Positions 1-7,703 of a stretch of 64,000 bases of DNA are shown here, one piece after another. Position numbers and translations under genes: made by a program. Below the pieces are notes generated by a model. It was not told the origin of the DNA. It worked only from the letters and a program-made list of their open reading frames with translations, and made no database searches. Origin of the DNA: Acidimicrobiia bacterium (GTDB taxonomy: Bacteria; Actinomycetota; Acidimicrobiia; Acidimicrobiales; Aldehydirespiratoraceae); contig JAJEEV010000014.1 in assembly GCA_022820805.1 (NCBI GenBank), forward strand, positions 90,538 through 154,537. The letters run 5' to 3'. The number at the start of each line of letters is the position of its first letter. The first letter of the stretch is position 1.

Positions 1-2
1 CG

Positions 3-641
3 TTCCTGCCCCACTACTACCGAGCCAACTCGGTGGAGGGGTATCCCCACATCGCGGTGATCCCCAACTTCGGCAAGGAGAAGACCCCGTCGGAGGGCTG
101 GCACGTTGACGGTTCGCACTTCCGGGTCCCTCCGACGGTCTCGGTTGCCGTCGGGCGGACGATTCCCGCCGTAGGCGGCGACACCATGTTCTCCAACCAG
201 TACAACGCCTATGACCGCCTCTCCGACGGCATGAAGGAGTTCCTGGAGGGCCGCCGGGTCAGGTTCGTCGGGACCAGGCCGGTCGGGCCGGTCCGGCACA
301 TGGACAGGATCTCAGACCTGTTGCCGGCCAACGAGAAGGAGGAGGTGGCCCACTACCACCTCATCACGCCCGAACACCCGGCCACCGGCCGCAAGGCGCT
401 GTACATGAACCGCCCGGGCAAGGCCATGACCCAGTTTGAGGGCATGACGGAGGCGGAGAGCCTCCCCATTCTGGAGTTCCTGCACGCGCAGTCGGTGACC
501 CCCGACAACGTGTACCGCCACTCGTGGACCCCCGGGGACCTGGTGGCTTGGGACAACCGCTGCACCATGCACTACGGCGTCCACGACTACGGCGACGTCG
601 AGCGCACCCTCGTGCGGATCACGGTCGACGGCGCCCTCTGA
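3..641 (+). CDS. TauD/TfdA-family Fe(II)/2-oxoglutarate dioxygenase, 5' end cut by window edge
   Basis: The frame is open from base 3, so the gene starts outside the window; comparison with the paralogue at 5908-6747 suggests about 68 N-terminal residues are missing. The family couples oxidative decarboxylation of 2-oxoglutarate to hydroxylation of a substrate, often a sulfonate, aryloxy acid or amino-acid derivative. The visible part holds the iron-binding HxD (WHVDGSHF), the distal ligand histidine in MHYGVHDYG, and the C-terminal arginine (RTLVRITVDG) expected for 2-oxoglutarate binding. It ends convergently 33 bases from the monooxygenase-like gene at 675-977. Family assignment is firm; the substrate is unknown. 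The pair with 5908-6747 looks like a duplication around the 0.7-13.3 kb catabolic operon. Confidence 0.9.
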   Translation, partial: FLPHYYRANSVEGYPHIAVIPNFGKEKTPSEGWHVDGSHFRVPPTVSVAVGRTIPAVGGDTMFSNQYNAYDRLSDGMKEFLEGRRVRFVGTRPVGPVRHMDRISDLLPANEKEEVAHYHLITPEHPATGRKALYMNRPGKAMTQFEGMTEAESLPILEFLHAQSVTPDNVYRHSWTPGDLVAWDNRCTMHYGVHDYGDVERTLVRITVDGAL

Positions 642-674
642 CGCGGCCGCGGAGTTGGCCCGCCAGCGTCGTTG

Positions 675-977
675 TCAGGCGTCGCGGTAGCTCTTGTCGC
701 GGACGCTGTCGAAGGCGATCGTCCTGATCGACGCGTAGAGGCCGCCCTCGGCCAGGTTGTGGATCCGGGCGTGATCGGGATGGGTGGACCAGCGCACCGC
801 GGCCTCCTCATCCTCGAATACGACCACGCCCCAGAAGGTGAGGTCCTCGTCGCGGTCACGCCAGAACACGAACCCGTCGGTCTGTTCAGCCAGGACTCGC
901 ATGTCGGCCACCGCGGTGGCATGCAGGTCGTCGTTCTCGTGGGAGTCGCGGACCGTCTCGAAGTAGATCAGCTGCAT
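675..977 (-). CDS. Small ABM-like (dimeric alpha/beta barrel) monooxygenase-type protein
   Basis: A 100-residue protein whose start (MQLIYFETV) and size resemble the antibiotic-biosynthesis-monooxygenase/dimeric alpha-beta barrel group, which includes heme-degrading and quinol monooxygenases. It has the alternating short strands and helices of that fold, with an FWGVVVFEDEEAAVRW segment like the usual strand-helix core. No diagnostic catalytic residue could be assigned. The ATG is preceded by AAAGGAGA with about seven bases spacing, so it has its own ribosome site. It is the last gene of the minus-strand operon, 50 bases after the metallo-hydrolase. A stress-responsive barrel protein without catalysis is the main alternative. 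Confidence 0.55.
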   Translation of the reverse strand: MQLIYFETVRDSHENDDLHATAVADMRVLAEQTDGFVFWRDRDEDLTFWGVVVFEDEEAAVRWSTHPDHARIHNLAEGGLYASIRTIAFDSVRDKSYRDA

Positions 978-1027
978 TGGGGGTCTCCTTTGCGTTGGTG
1001 AGGGTGAGGGTGGCGTTCCGGGCGGTG

Positions 1028-1771
1028 TCAGGCTGGCGCCTGGTGGCGTTCTCCGGCTTGGAGTTCGACGATGCGGATGCCGGGGTCCCCGGCGGCCCGG
1101 AGGTCCCGCATCGAGGTCTGCACCTTGAACATCGGCGGGAAGGAGCGGTGGGCGTAGTGGATCGGCACCAGGACGGGCGCTCCCAGGATGCGGGTGGCCT
1201 CCACCATCTCAGGTGCGGTCACCACCAACTGGCGGCCCATGAGCCTCGCGCCGTTGATGGGCCCTATGGCCACATCGAAGGCGTCCGAAGAGTCGCGGTA
1301 GCGCCTCAACGCGTCGAGGCTCAGGGTCTCGCCGCCGTAGAAGACCCGAACGTCGGCGGAGGTGAGGGCGTAGTTGGTGGTTACCAGCCCGTCGCGGTCG
1401 TGGTCCTCGATGGCCTCGAGAGTCACGTGGTCGGTGAGCCGGCGTCGCTGGCCCCACGCCAGCACCTCGATGTCGGCGAAACCGGCCCGCTCGGCCCGCT
1501 CCACCATGTTCTCGCCGGCCACGTAGACCGGGGTCCCGGCGCGGTGGGGGTAGGAGGCCAGCTCGGCCATGCCCCAGTGGTCGCGCACCCAGTGACTGCC
1601 GATGACGGCGGTCAGCTCAGGAAGATCCTTCACCGCCACGGTGGCGTGCTCGTTGAAGGCCCAGCTCCTGGCGAACCACGGGTCGGTGAGCACGACCGCG
1701 TCGGCAATCTCCAGCAGCACGCAGGCGTTGGCGATGCGGGTGACCGCCCACGGAGGCGAGCCGGGAGTCAT
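1028..1771 (-). CDS. MBL-fold (UlaG-like) hydrolase with an altered metal site
   Basis: A 247-residue metallo-beta-lactamase-fold protein resembling the UlaG/lactonase branch: it opens with ITRIANACVLLE-type strands and LTDPWF, the usual signature of that branch. The metal motif is SHWVRDHWG where HxHxDH is expected, so the second histidine is valine. The later GD position reads GGET, while the last ligand histidine (PIHYAH) is present. It may bind one metal or have changed chemistry. It follows the amidohydrolase by 18 bases in a catabolic operon, which suggests hydrolysis of an ester or lactone intermediate (inference). Fold assignment is good; the activity is open. Confidence 0.7.
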   Translation of the reverse strand: MTPGSPPWAVTRIANACVLLEIADAVVLTDPWFARSWAFNEHATVAVKDLPELTAVIGSHWVRDHWGMAELASYPHRAGTPVYVAGENMVERAERAGFADIEVLAWGQRRRLTDHVTLEAIEDHDRDGLVTTNYALTSADVRVFYGGETLSLDALRRYRDSSDAFDVAIGPINGARLMGRQLVVTAPEMVEATRILGAPVLVPIHYAHRSFPPMFKVQTSMRDLRAAGDPGIRIVELQAGERHQAPA

Positions 1772-1789
1772 GGCCTCGACAGCTCGAAC

Positions 1790-2950
1790 TCAAATGCGCA
1801 GGAAGCGGCGGGCGTTCTCGCTGGCGATCTTGCGGAACGTCTCGTCGCCGAGCTCGTCGCGCCACTTGAGGACTATGTCGACGGAGTTGGGGAACCGGCA
1901 GCCTCCATGGGGGTAGTCCGAGGAGTACATCAGGATCTCGTCGCCGACCACAGCCGACACCGCCTTCACCGCGTCGGGGCCCTCGTCGAGCTCGATGCCG
2001 CAGAAGATGTGGCCGTCCAGCGCGTACTCGATGGGTGTCTTGTCGATGCGGGGCAGCTTCGAGGCGAGGTAGTCGGCCTGGTAGGTCATGCGGTTCAGCC
2101 AGGCGCCGACCCAGCCGCCGGAGCACTCGGCGAAGCCGATCCGCAGGTTGGGGTAGCGGTCGAACATCCCGCTCAGGGTCACGTAGGCGACGAGACGCTG
2201 GGCGCCCCAGGGGTGGGCGGCCATGCGGGCGATGGCCAGATTGCCCCAGATGTCGCGGTAGCCGGGGAAGTAGGGGGGCTCGTAGAAGAACGAGTGGTGC
2301 ACCAGCGGCAGGTCGGCGTCGTTCATCAACCTCCAGATCCCGTCCAGCGACGGGTCGTCGACGGGCAGGCCCTCGGGCAGCATCACCGAGACCGCGGCCA
2401 CCCACAGCTTGCCCGCCAGCGACTCCAGCTCGGCTGCCGACCACTCCGGGTCGCGGGCGTTGAGCACCAGAGCGGCCTTGAGGCGGTCGGTGTCCAGGCC
2501 GCAGTAGTCGTCGAGGTAGCGGTGGTAGGCCGCGTACAGGCCGGTCTGGATCTCGGGGTCGAGCGCGGTGGAGGCGGTGGAGAACGTCGACGGGAAGATC
2601 AGCGCGATGTCCACGCCTTCGGCGTCCATGTCGTCGAGACGGCCCCGGCTGTTCTCGTTGTTGACCTCCGGCACCGGCTTCACGTCGAAGTTGAGCTTCA
2701 CGGCGCTGCCGAGGGGCCCCTGCGCCCCCCGCTCACCCGCCGCGGTCTGCTGATCGTCGGTTCCGGTGTAGAGGTCCCGCTTGTAGGGGATGGGAGCCAC
2801 GCTGAGGTGGTGCCCTTCAGTGACCTTCATGTAGTAGGGGAGCAGCTCGTCCCACCGGGCCAGCAGTGCCTCGTCGGCGTACTTGTGAAGCGTCTCCATG
2901 TTGGGACCGACGTGCTGGTCGGTGTCGATGAACTCGAAGCCTTCTCTCAT
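1790..2950 (-). CDS. Amidohydrolase-2 family metal-dependent hydrolase/decarboxylase
   Basis: A 386-residue TIM-barrel protein of the amidohydrolase_2 (ACMSD/gamma-resorcylate decarboxylase-like) family. Visible landmarks are the N-terminal FIDTDQHVGP (one histidine where many relatives have HxH), a mid-protein metal histidine in PLVHHSFF, and the C-terminal MYSSDYPHGGC carrying the ligand aspartate. Members decarboxylate or hydrolyse aromatic and unsaturated acids. It sits between the P450 (31 bases upstream) and the metallo-hydrolase (18 bases downstream), consistent with ring or side-chain processing after oxygenation. It is longer than, and distinct from, the two smaller amidohydrolases at 6744 and 17388. 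The start is the ATG at 2950, with only a weak ribosome site. Confidence 0.8.
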   Translation of the reverse strand: MREGFEFIDTDQHVGPNMETLHKYADEALLARWDELLPYYMKVTEGHHLSVAPIPYKRDLYTGTDDQQTAAGERGAQGPLGSAVKLNFDVKPVPEVNNENSRGRLDDMDAEGVDIALIFPSTFSTASTALDPEIQTGLYAAYHRYLDDYCGLDTDRLKAALVLNARDPEWSAAELESLAGKLWVAAVSVMLPEGLPVDDPSLDGIWRLMNDADLPLVHHSFFYEPPYFPGYRDIWGNLAIARMAAHPWGAQRLVAYVTLSGMFDRYPNLRIGFAECSGGWVGAWLNRMTYQADYLASKLPRIDKTPIEYALDGHIFCGIELDEGPDAVKAVSAVVGDEILMYSSDYPHGGCRFPNSVDIVLKWRDELGDETFRKIASENARRFLRI

Positions 2951-2981
2951 GGTGCGGGTTGCTCCTGTCTGTTGGGCCGGA

Positions 2982-4193
2982 TCACGCGAACCAGCGCTCG
3001 CCCGGGGGGAAGTTGGCCGGCAGCGAGAACATGCCGTACACGATGCCGACGGTCTCGGCCCTCACGGCGTCGTCGTGGTCGATCGCGTAGTCGGGCATGC
3101 GGCGCAGCACAGCTCGAAGCGCGACCTGGATCTGGCGCCGGGCGAGGTTGGATCCCAGGCACCGGTGGGCGCCGAGGCCGAAGGTCACATGACGGTTGGG
3201 GAACCGGTCGAGAACGATGCTGTCGGGGTCCTCGAAGACGGAGTCGTCGCGGTTGGCCGAGGCCCACACCATCAGCACCCGGTCTCCCTTCGAGATGTGG
3301 CGATCGCCGATGACCACGTCTCGGGTTGCGGTGCGGGCCATCGCCATCTGGGGTGCCTCGAAGCGCAGGAACTCCTCGACGGCCGCGGTCATGAGCGCGG
3401 GATCCTCGATCAGGCGGCGCCGGAGGTCGCGGTCGCGGTCCATCTGGATGAGCGCGTTGGAGATGGCCGAACCGGTGGTGTCGAAGCCGCCCTGGACGAT
3501 GAGGGTGGCCATCTCCTTGACCTCGTGGTCGGTGACCGGTCGACCGTCGACGGTGGCGTTGAGCAGGTAGGAGATCATGTCGTCGCGCGGGGCCTTGCGC
3601 CGGGCGGCGATCGTGTCGGAGATCGTCTGGGCCACGAACTGGAGCCCTTCGGGCACATTGACCCGGCGGGGGCTGTCCTGGCGCAGGAAAACCACCTGGT
3701 GCAGCGGAACCGAGAAGTCCTTCCACAGCTCCACCGGCAGGCCGAGCTTGTAGAGGGTGGTCATGGCGGGCACCGGGTCGGCGAAGTCGTGGACGAAGTC
3801 GCAGGATCCTTCCTCGATGAAGTCGTCGATGGCGGCGTGCACGAACCGCTCGATCACCGGCGTCATGCGGTCCACGGCCGCGGGCGACAGCATCGGGTGC
3901 AGGACCTTCCGGAACGCCAGGAACTCGGGCGCGTCCATCTCCGCGGGGATCGACTTCTGCCCGACGTTCTTCTTGGGCGGGATCACCAGGGTCTCCGCGG
4001 AGGAGAACGTCTCGTCGTCGGTGGCCACCTGGCGGATCTCGTCGTAGCCGGTGAGCACCCAGAACCCTCCGTGGCTGGGTGTGCGGGCCACCGGGCACTC
4101 CGAGCGCAGGCGGGCCAGCAGGGACCACGGATCAGCCGCGAACTCCTCGGAGTGGTGGTCGAAGTCGACCTCCGCAGTCACAGTGTCCAACAT
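2982..4193 (-). CDS. Cytochrome P450
   Basis: A 403-residue soluble bacterial P450. The I-helix oxygen-binding motif is GGFDTTGSA, the K-helix ExxR is in EEFLRFE, and the heme loop FGLGAHRCLG carries the cysteine ligand, so the enzyme looks intact. The open frame extends far upstream to 4634, but that extension overlaps the neighbouring propeller gene on the same strand and has no P450 similarity. I therefore start at the ATG at 4193 (MLDTVTAEV), which gives the normal length. P450s of this kind hydroxylate small organic substrates using ferredoxin partners; none is encoded nearby. It lies 40 bases after the BNR-repeat gene in the operon. Confidence 0.92.
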   Translation of the reverse strand: MLDTVTAEVDFDHHSEEFAADPWSLLARLRSECPVARTPSHGGFWVLTGYDEIRQVATDDETFSSAETLVIPPKKNVGQKSIPAEMDAPEFLAFRKVLHPMLSPAAVDRMTPVIERFVHAAIDDFIEEGSCDFVHDFADPVPAMTTLYKLGLPVELWKDFSVPLHQVVFLRQDSPRRVNVPEGLQFVAQTISDTIAARRKAPRDDMISYLLNATVDGRPVTDHEVKEMATLIVQGGFDTTGSAISNALIQMDRDRDLRRRLIEDPALMTAAVEEFLRFEAPQMAMARTATRDVVIGDRHISKGDRVLMVWASANRDDSVFEDPDSIVLDRFPNRHVTFGLGAHRCLGSNLARRQIQVALRAVLRRMPDYAIDHDDAVRAETVGIVYGMFSLPANFPPGERWFA

Positions 4194-4233
4194 ATCAGGA
4201 TACTCATTTCGCCGCGACGCCCGAGATGCCCGT

Positions 4234-5883
4234 TCAGCCAAGAGTGCCGGCTTGCCAGGAGTCTCCGCCGTCGGCGCTGGTGTAGACCCCGCTGCTGGTG
4301 GCCGCGGCCAGGATCGAGCCGGGCCCCTCGCGGATGTCGTAGAAGCTGATGCCGTCGATCCCCTCGTCGAGGACGACCCATGTGTGAGCACCGTCGTCGC
4401 TGCGCAGGAGTTGGCCCCCGGCGCCGAGGAAGATCCGGTCCTGCCCGTCGGTGTAGAGGGAGTACATCTTGGCCTCGCGACCGAGGGGAAGGGGCCGCTG
4501 CGACCAGCTGTCGCCGTCGTCGCTCGACGCCGAGATGTAACAGCGGCGGCCACCGGCGTAGATGGTGCCGTCGGAGGTCTGCGCGAGGCTGTAGTAGTTG
4601 CGGCCCGCCAGGGTCTGGGTCCAGGTGCGGCCATCGTCGTCGGAGGTGAACACTCCGCCGGCCTTGGCGCCGTCGATCACTGCTCCCGTCCCGGCGAGCA
4701 GGCGTCCGCTGGTCGAGCGCAGGACGTGGTAGGCGTGGGGGTGGGGCGGCCCGCCGGCGACGGGGCTCCAGTTGGCGTCGCGGTACTCCATCAGGCCCTG
4801 GCCGAGCGTCCCCGCGAGCAGCCGGTCGGGGCCGACCTCGAACAGGGTGAACGTCCGCGGGCCGGTCTCGCCGACCGGTTCCCAGTCCGGGCCGGCGCGG
4901 ACTCCCCAGTCGCCGCCGGCCAGCACTCCGTCCGGGCTGGTCCCCGCGAATCCGTACACCACCGATCCGGGTGCGACGTTCTGGAAGGTCCGGCCCCGAT
5001 CCTGCGAGAGGAGCACGCCGGCCTTGGCGCCGGCGTAGATCGTGTCGCCATGGAAGTGGACCGTCCAGGTCTCGTCGGGGGTCAGGCCGGGATCGACAAG
5101 GCGCCACGTGTCGTGCTCGCCGATCCACAGGTGGGCGTAGCTGCCCGCCATCACCCGCCCGTTGTCCAGTTGACGCACACAGAAGACGCGGTGGGTGTCG
5201 AGTTCGTCGGCATGGGGCTGCCAGGTCCGGCCGTCGTCGGCCGAGCGGGAGAGGCCCTGGCCCGTGCCCGCGAGGATCGAGCCGTCGCTGAGCACGGTCA
5301 GGGCGTGGACGGACGTGTCGGCGAGGTTGCCCGAGGACCGCTGGAAGGTCGAGCCGCCGTCGTCGGATCGTAGGACACCGCCGTCGTGGGTGCCCGCGAG
5401 GATCGCGCCCGTGGGGGTCTCGGCGAGACTGTGCACGATCGCACCGTCGGCGCCGAGCGGAGCCCACCCGGCGCGGCTGGGCCGCGCCCAGACCCCGGAT
5501 CCGTCGGTGCCGGCGAGGGTGCGCCCGTCGCGGAGCGCCAGGAGCCGGAAGGTTCTGAGCCCGTCGGGCCGATCAGGCCCCGAGGGCGCGGTTGCGTAGA
5601 TCGGTTCTCCGTCGAGCTGGACCCAATTGAGCCCCCGGTCGTCGGACCGGTACAGGCCGCCCGATGTGGCCGCGAGGACCTCGCCTCCGGCTGCGGTCGC
5701 GAACGCGTTGATACTGACGTGGTCGAAGCCGCGGACCGGCTCCCAGGTGGCGCCGCTGTCGGCGGAGCGCGAGATGCCGCGGACGCAGGTTCCGACCAGC
5801 ACTACACCCGGCTCGGGTTCCTCGATCGCGAAGAACCGGGGCGGGCCGCCCGACAGGCCGTCGTTGTGCTGCGAGGCGGCCAC
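4234..5883 (-). CDS. BNR/Asp-box beta-propeller protein (YCF48/sialidase-like)
   Basis: A 549-residue protein built almost entirely from Asp-box blades: repeated S-x-D-x-G-x-T-W elements such as SADSGATWEPV, SDDRGLNWVQL, SADDGRTWQP and SDDDGRTWTQT, spaced about 45-55 residues apart, with GxILAGT-type strands between. This is the repeat of exo-sialidases and the YCF48/WD40-like photosystem-assembly proteins. No sialidase arginine triad was recognised, so a non-catalytic scaffold or binding role is as likely as an enzyme. No signal peptide is seen, so it is probably cytoplasmic. It starts at a GTG 24 bases after the TauD stop, inside a metabolic operon, an odd place for a propeller. Confidence 0.75.
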   Translation of the reverse strand: MAASQHNDGLSGGPPRFFAIEEPEPGVVLVGTCVRGISRSADSGATWEPVRGFDHVSINAFATAAGGEVLAATSGGLYRSDDRGLNWVQLDGEPIYATAPSGPDRPDGLRTFRLLALRDGRTLAGTDGSGVWARPSRAGWAPLGADGAIVHSLAETPTGAILAGTHDGGVLRSDDGGSTFQRSSGNLADTSVHALTVLSDGSILAGTGQGLSRSADDGRTWQPHADELDTHRVFCVRQLDNGRVMAGSYAHLWIGEHDTWRLVDPGLTPDETWTVHFHGDTIYAGAKAGVLLSQDRGRTFQNVAPGSVVYGFAGTSPDGVLAGGDWGVRAGPDWEPVGETGPRTFTLFEVGPDRLLAGTLGQGLMEYRDANWSPVAGGPPHPHAYHVLRSTSGRLLAGTGAVIDGAKAGGVFTSDDDGRTWTQTLAGRNYYSLAQTSDGTIYAGGRRCYISASSDDGDSWSQRPLPLGREAKMYSLYTDGQDRIFLGAGGQLLRSDDGAHTWVVLDEGIDGISFYDIREGPGSILAAATSSGVYTSADGGDSWQAGTLG

Positions 5884-5907
5884 CGCGCTATCCGCGGCTG
5901 CGACCCG

Positions 5908-6747
5908 TCATTCCGCCCCACCCACCGTGATCCGGTGGAGTGTGCGTTCGGCATCGCCGTAGTCGTGAACCCCGTAGTGCATGGCGCACCGGTTGTCCCA
6001 GCAGATGACGTCGCCCGGCTGCCACTGGTGGCGGTAGACGTTGTCGGGGGTGGACGACTGCTCGTAGAGGAACCTGAGGATCGGCAGGCTCTCGGCCTCG
6101 GTCATGCCTTCGATGGCGACCATGGCCTCGCCGGGCCGGTTCAGGTAGAGGGCGGTACGTCCTGTTCCGGGATGAACCCGAGCGAGCGGGTGATGGTTGA
6201 TCACCGGCTCCCGCTCGGCTTTGGGAAGCGTGTCGGAGGTGCCGGCCATCTTCTGGACGGCCTTCGGTCGGCTGCCCACGAACTTCGCCCGCCGGCCCGC
6301 GAGGAACTCCTTCATGCCGTCGGACAGTCGCTCGTAGGCGACGTACTGGTTCGAGAACATCGTGTCGCCACCGGTCTCGGGCAGGACATGGGCCCGAGCG
6401 ACCGAGACCGCGGGCGGGGTGGACATGTGCGACCAGTCGGTGTGCCAGGCCTCGGCCGGAGCCTTGGCCTTCCCGAAGTTGGGCACGATGGCGATCTTGG
6501 GGAAGCCTTCGAGCGAGTTCTTCGCGTAGTACCAGGGCAGGAACGGCTCGCCGAACACCTCGGCCAGGCGCATGTGGTCGTCCGGCTCGAGGAGCTGGCC
6601 CCGCAGGATCAGGACGCAGTGGTTGAAAAGGGCCGACCGGAGCGCATCCGCCTCTGCCGCGGTGATGTCGGTGGTCAGGTCGATGCCGGAGAGGCTCACC
6701 CCGACCGATCCCGTGAGGGGTTGCAGGCTTGTCGAATTGTCCGTCAT
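5908..6747 (-). CDS. TauD/TfdA-family Fe(II)/2-oxoglutarate dioxygenase
   Basis: A 279-residue dioxygenase, full length for the family, with iron ligands HxD (WHTDWSHM) and distal His (MHYGVHDYG), and the C-terminal RTLHRITVGG arginine. It is closely similar to the truncated copy at 3-641 across the shared region. The ATG at 6747 overlaps the stop of the upstream amidohydrolase as ATGA; the frame is open further upstream, but that part lies inside the amidohydrolase. Coupling to an amidohydrolase and a transporter fusion suggests that it acts on the imported compound or its derivative. Taurine itself is not specifically indicated, since no sulfonate-type ABC genes are present. Confidence 0.93.
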   Translation of the reverse strand: MTDNSTSLQPLTGSVGVSLSGIDLTTDITAAEADALRSALFNHCVLILRGQLLEPDDHMRLAEVFGEPFLPWYYAKNSLEGFPKIAIVPNFGKAKAPAEAWHTDWSHMSTPPAVSVARAHVLPETGGDTMFSNQYVAYERLSDGMKEFLAGRRAKFVGSRPKAVQKMAGTSDTLPKAEREPVINHHPLARVHPGTGRTALYLNRPGEAMVAIEGMTEAESLPILRFLYEQSSTPDNVYRHQWQPGDVICWDNRCAMHYGVHDYGDAERTLHRITVGGAE

Positions 6748-7703
6748 TGGCAGGAGTCGAGCGTACCATCCGCCACTTTCGCATCGAGGCGGTAGACGCG
6801 GGTAGCCGTGGCTGAGAACAGGGCTCGTTGCTCGATGGCCGTGAGCGGGGCGGTGATCTCGAGGTAGGCCTCGATGAGGGCGGCGTAGGTGCCGTAGAGG
6901 CGGTCGATGGGCCAGTTGGTGGCGAACATGGCCCTGTCGGGGCCGAAGCTGTCGATGCAGTGCTCGGCCCAACCTCGGATGCTGTCGGTGGTCCACTGCG
7001 GGTCGGCCCCGCTGGCCAGGGCCGAGATCTTGACCACGACGTTGGGCCGTGACGCGACCCTGGCGATGCCCCGGGACCATTCCGCGAAGTAGCCGCGGTC
7101 GCGCCGTTCGGGCTGGCCGGCGTGTCCGAGGATGATGGTGGCGTCGGGCCGCCGGTCGGCCAGGGCGCAAACCGCGTCGAACTTCGGGTAGGGCACCAGC
7201 ACCTCGAGGCTCAGTCCGGCGTCGGCGAGCATGTCGAAGCCGGTCGTGAAGGCGTCGGTGTCGATGGTTCGGGGCGAGAGCATGTCCCTGACGCCGCGCA
7301 GCAGCCGGTGGCCGGCATTGGCCTCGATCACCGATGCGATGTCGGCGTCGGCCGGATGGGCCTGGGCCACGATGGCGTCGGGTGATCCCTCCCGGTCGGC
7401 CATCGCCTGCAGCCAGGCGGTCTCCAGTCCGGGCGCCTCCTCCACGCAGGACTGGACGTGCACGATCCTGGCCGGGGCGTACTCGCCGGCCTGGGCCCGC
7501 AATTCGGCCGCAGTGAACCGGGGGGCGTCGAGGCGGTGCATCCCCTTCAGGCGGGGATGGTCGAAACCCGCGTCGAGATACCGCCAGTGCAGACCCTCGA
7601 CGCTGTGGTCCCAGTAGTGCACGTGGGTGTCGACGAACTCCAGCGCCCGGCGACCGGCAGGCCCGGCGCCCGGTGCGTCGCCGGGGCCGCGCGATCCGCT
7701 CAT
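6744..7703 (-). CDS. Amidohydrolase_2-type lactonase/hydrolase (FuconolactonASE/PDC-lactonase-like)
   Basis: A 319-residue TIM-barrel hydrolase. The N-terminal HxH is in FVDTHVHYWD and a mid-barrel histidine in ILGHAGQP. The C-terminal motif is FATNWPIDRLYGTY, with asparagine where many relatives have the metal-binding aspartate of GSDWP; its paralogue at 17388-18287 has the same change (GSNWPVDRCYGSY). Fuconolactonase and 2-pyrone-4,6-dicarboxylate lactonase are the nearest known types. The ATG at 7703 overlaps the transporter stop as ATGA, and its own stop overlaps the TauD start in the same way, so the three genes are translationally coupled. The substrate is likely a lactone or amide derived from the imported compound (inference). 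Confidence 0.82.
   Translation of the reverse strand: MSGSRGPGDAPGAGPAGRRALEFVDTHVHYWDHSVEGLHWRYLDAGFDHPRLKGMHRLDAPRFTAAELRAQAGEYAPARIVHVQSCVEEAPGLETAWLQAMADREGSPDAIVAQAHPADADIASVIEANAGHRLLRGVRDMLSPRTIDTDAFTTGFDMLADAGLSLEVLVPYPKFDAVCALADRRPDATIILGHAGQPERRDRGYFAEWSRGIARVASRPNVVVKISALASGADPQWTTDSIRGWAEHCIDSFGPDRAMFATNWPIDRLYGTYAALIEAYLEITAPLTAIEQRALFSATATRVYRLDAKVADGTLDSCQ

Noticed and set aside
977..3313. Long open frame of 778 codons on the plus strand
   Set aside because: Antisense to the MBL, amidohydrolase and P450 genes; composition is Val/Gly/Arg/Ala-rich with no domain, an artefact of high GC.
4194..4634. N-terminal extension of the P450 frame
   Set aside because: Overlaps the propeller gene on the same strand and has no P450 features; the ATG at 4193 gives normal length.
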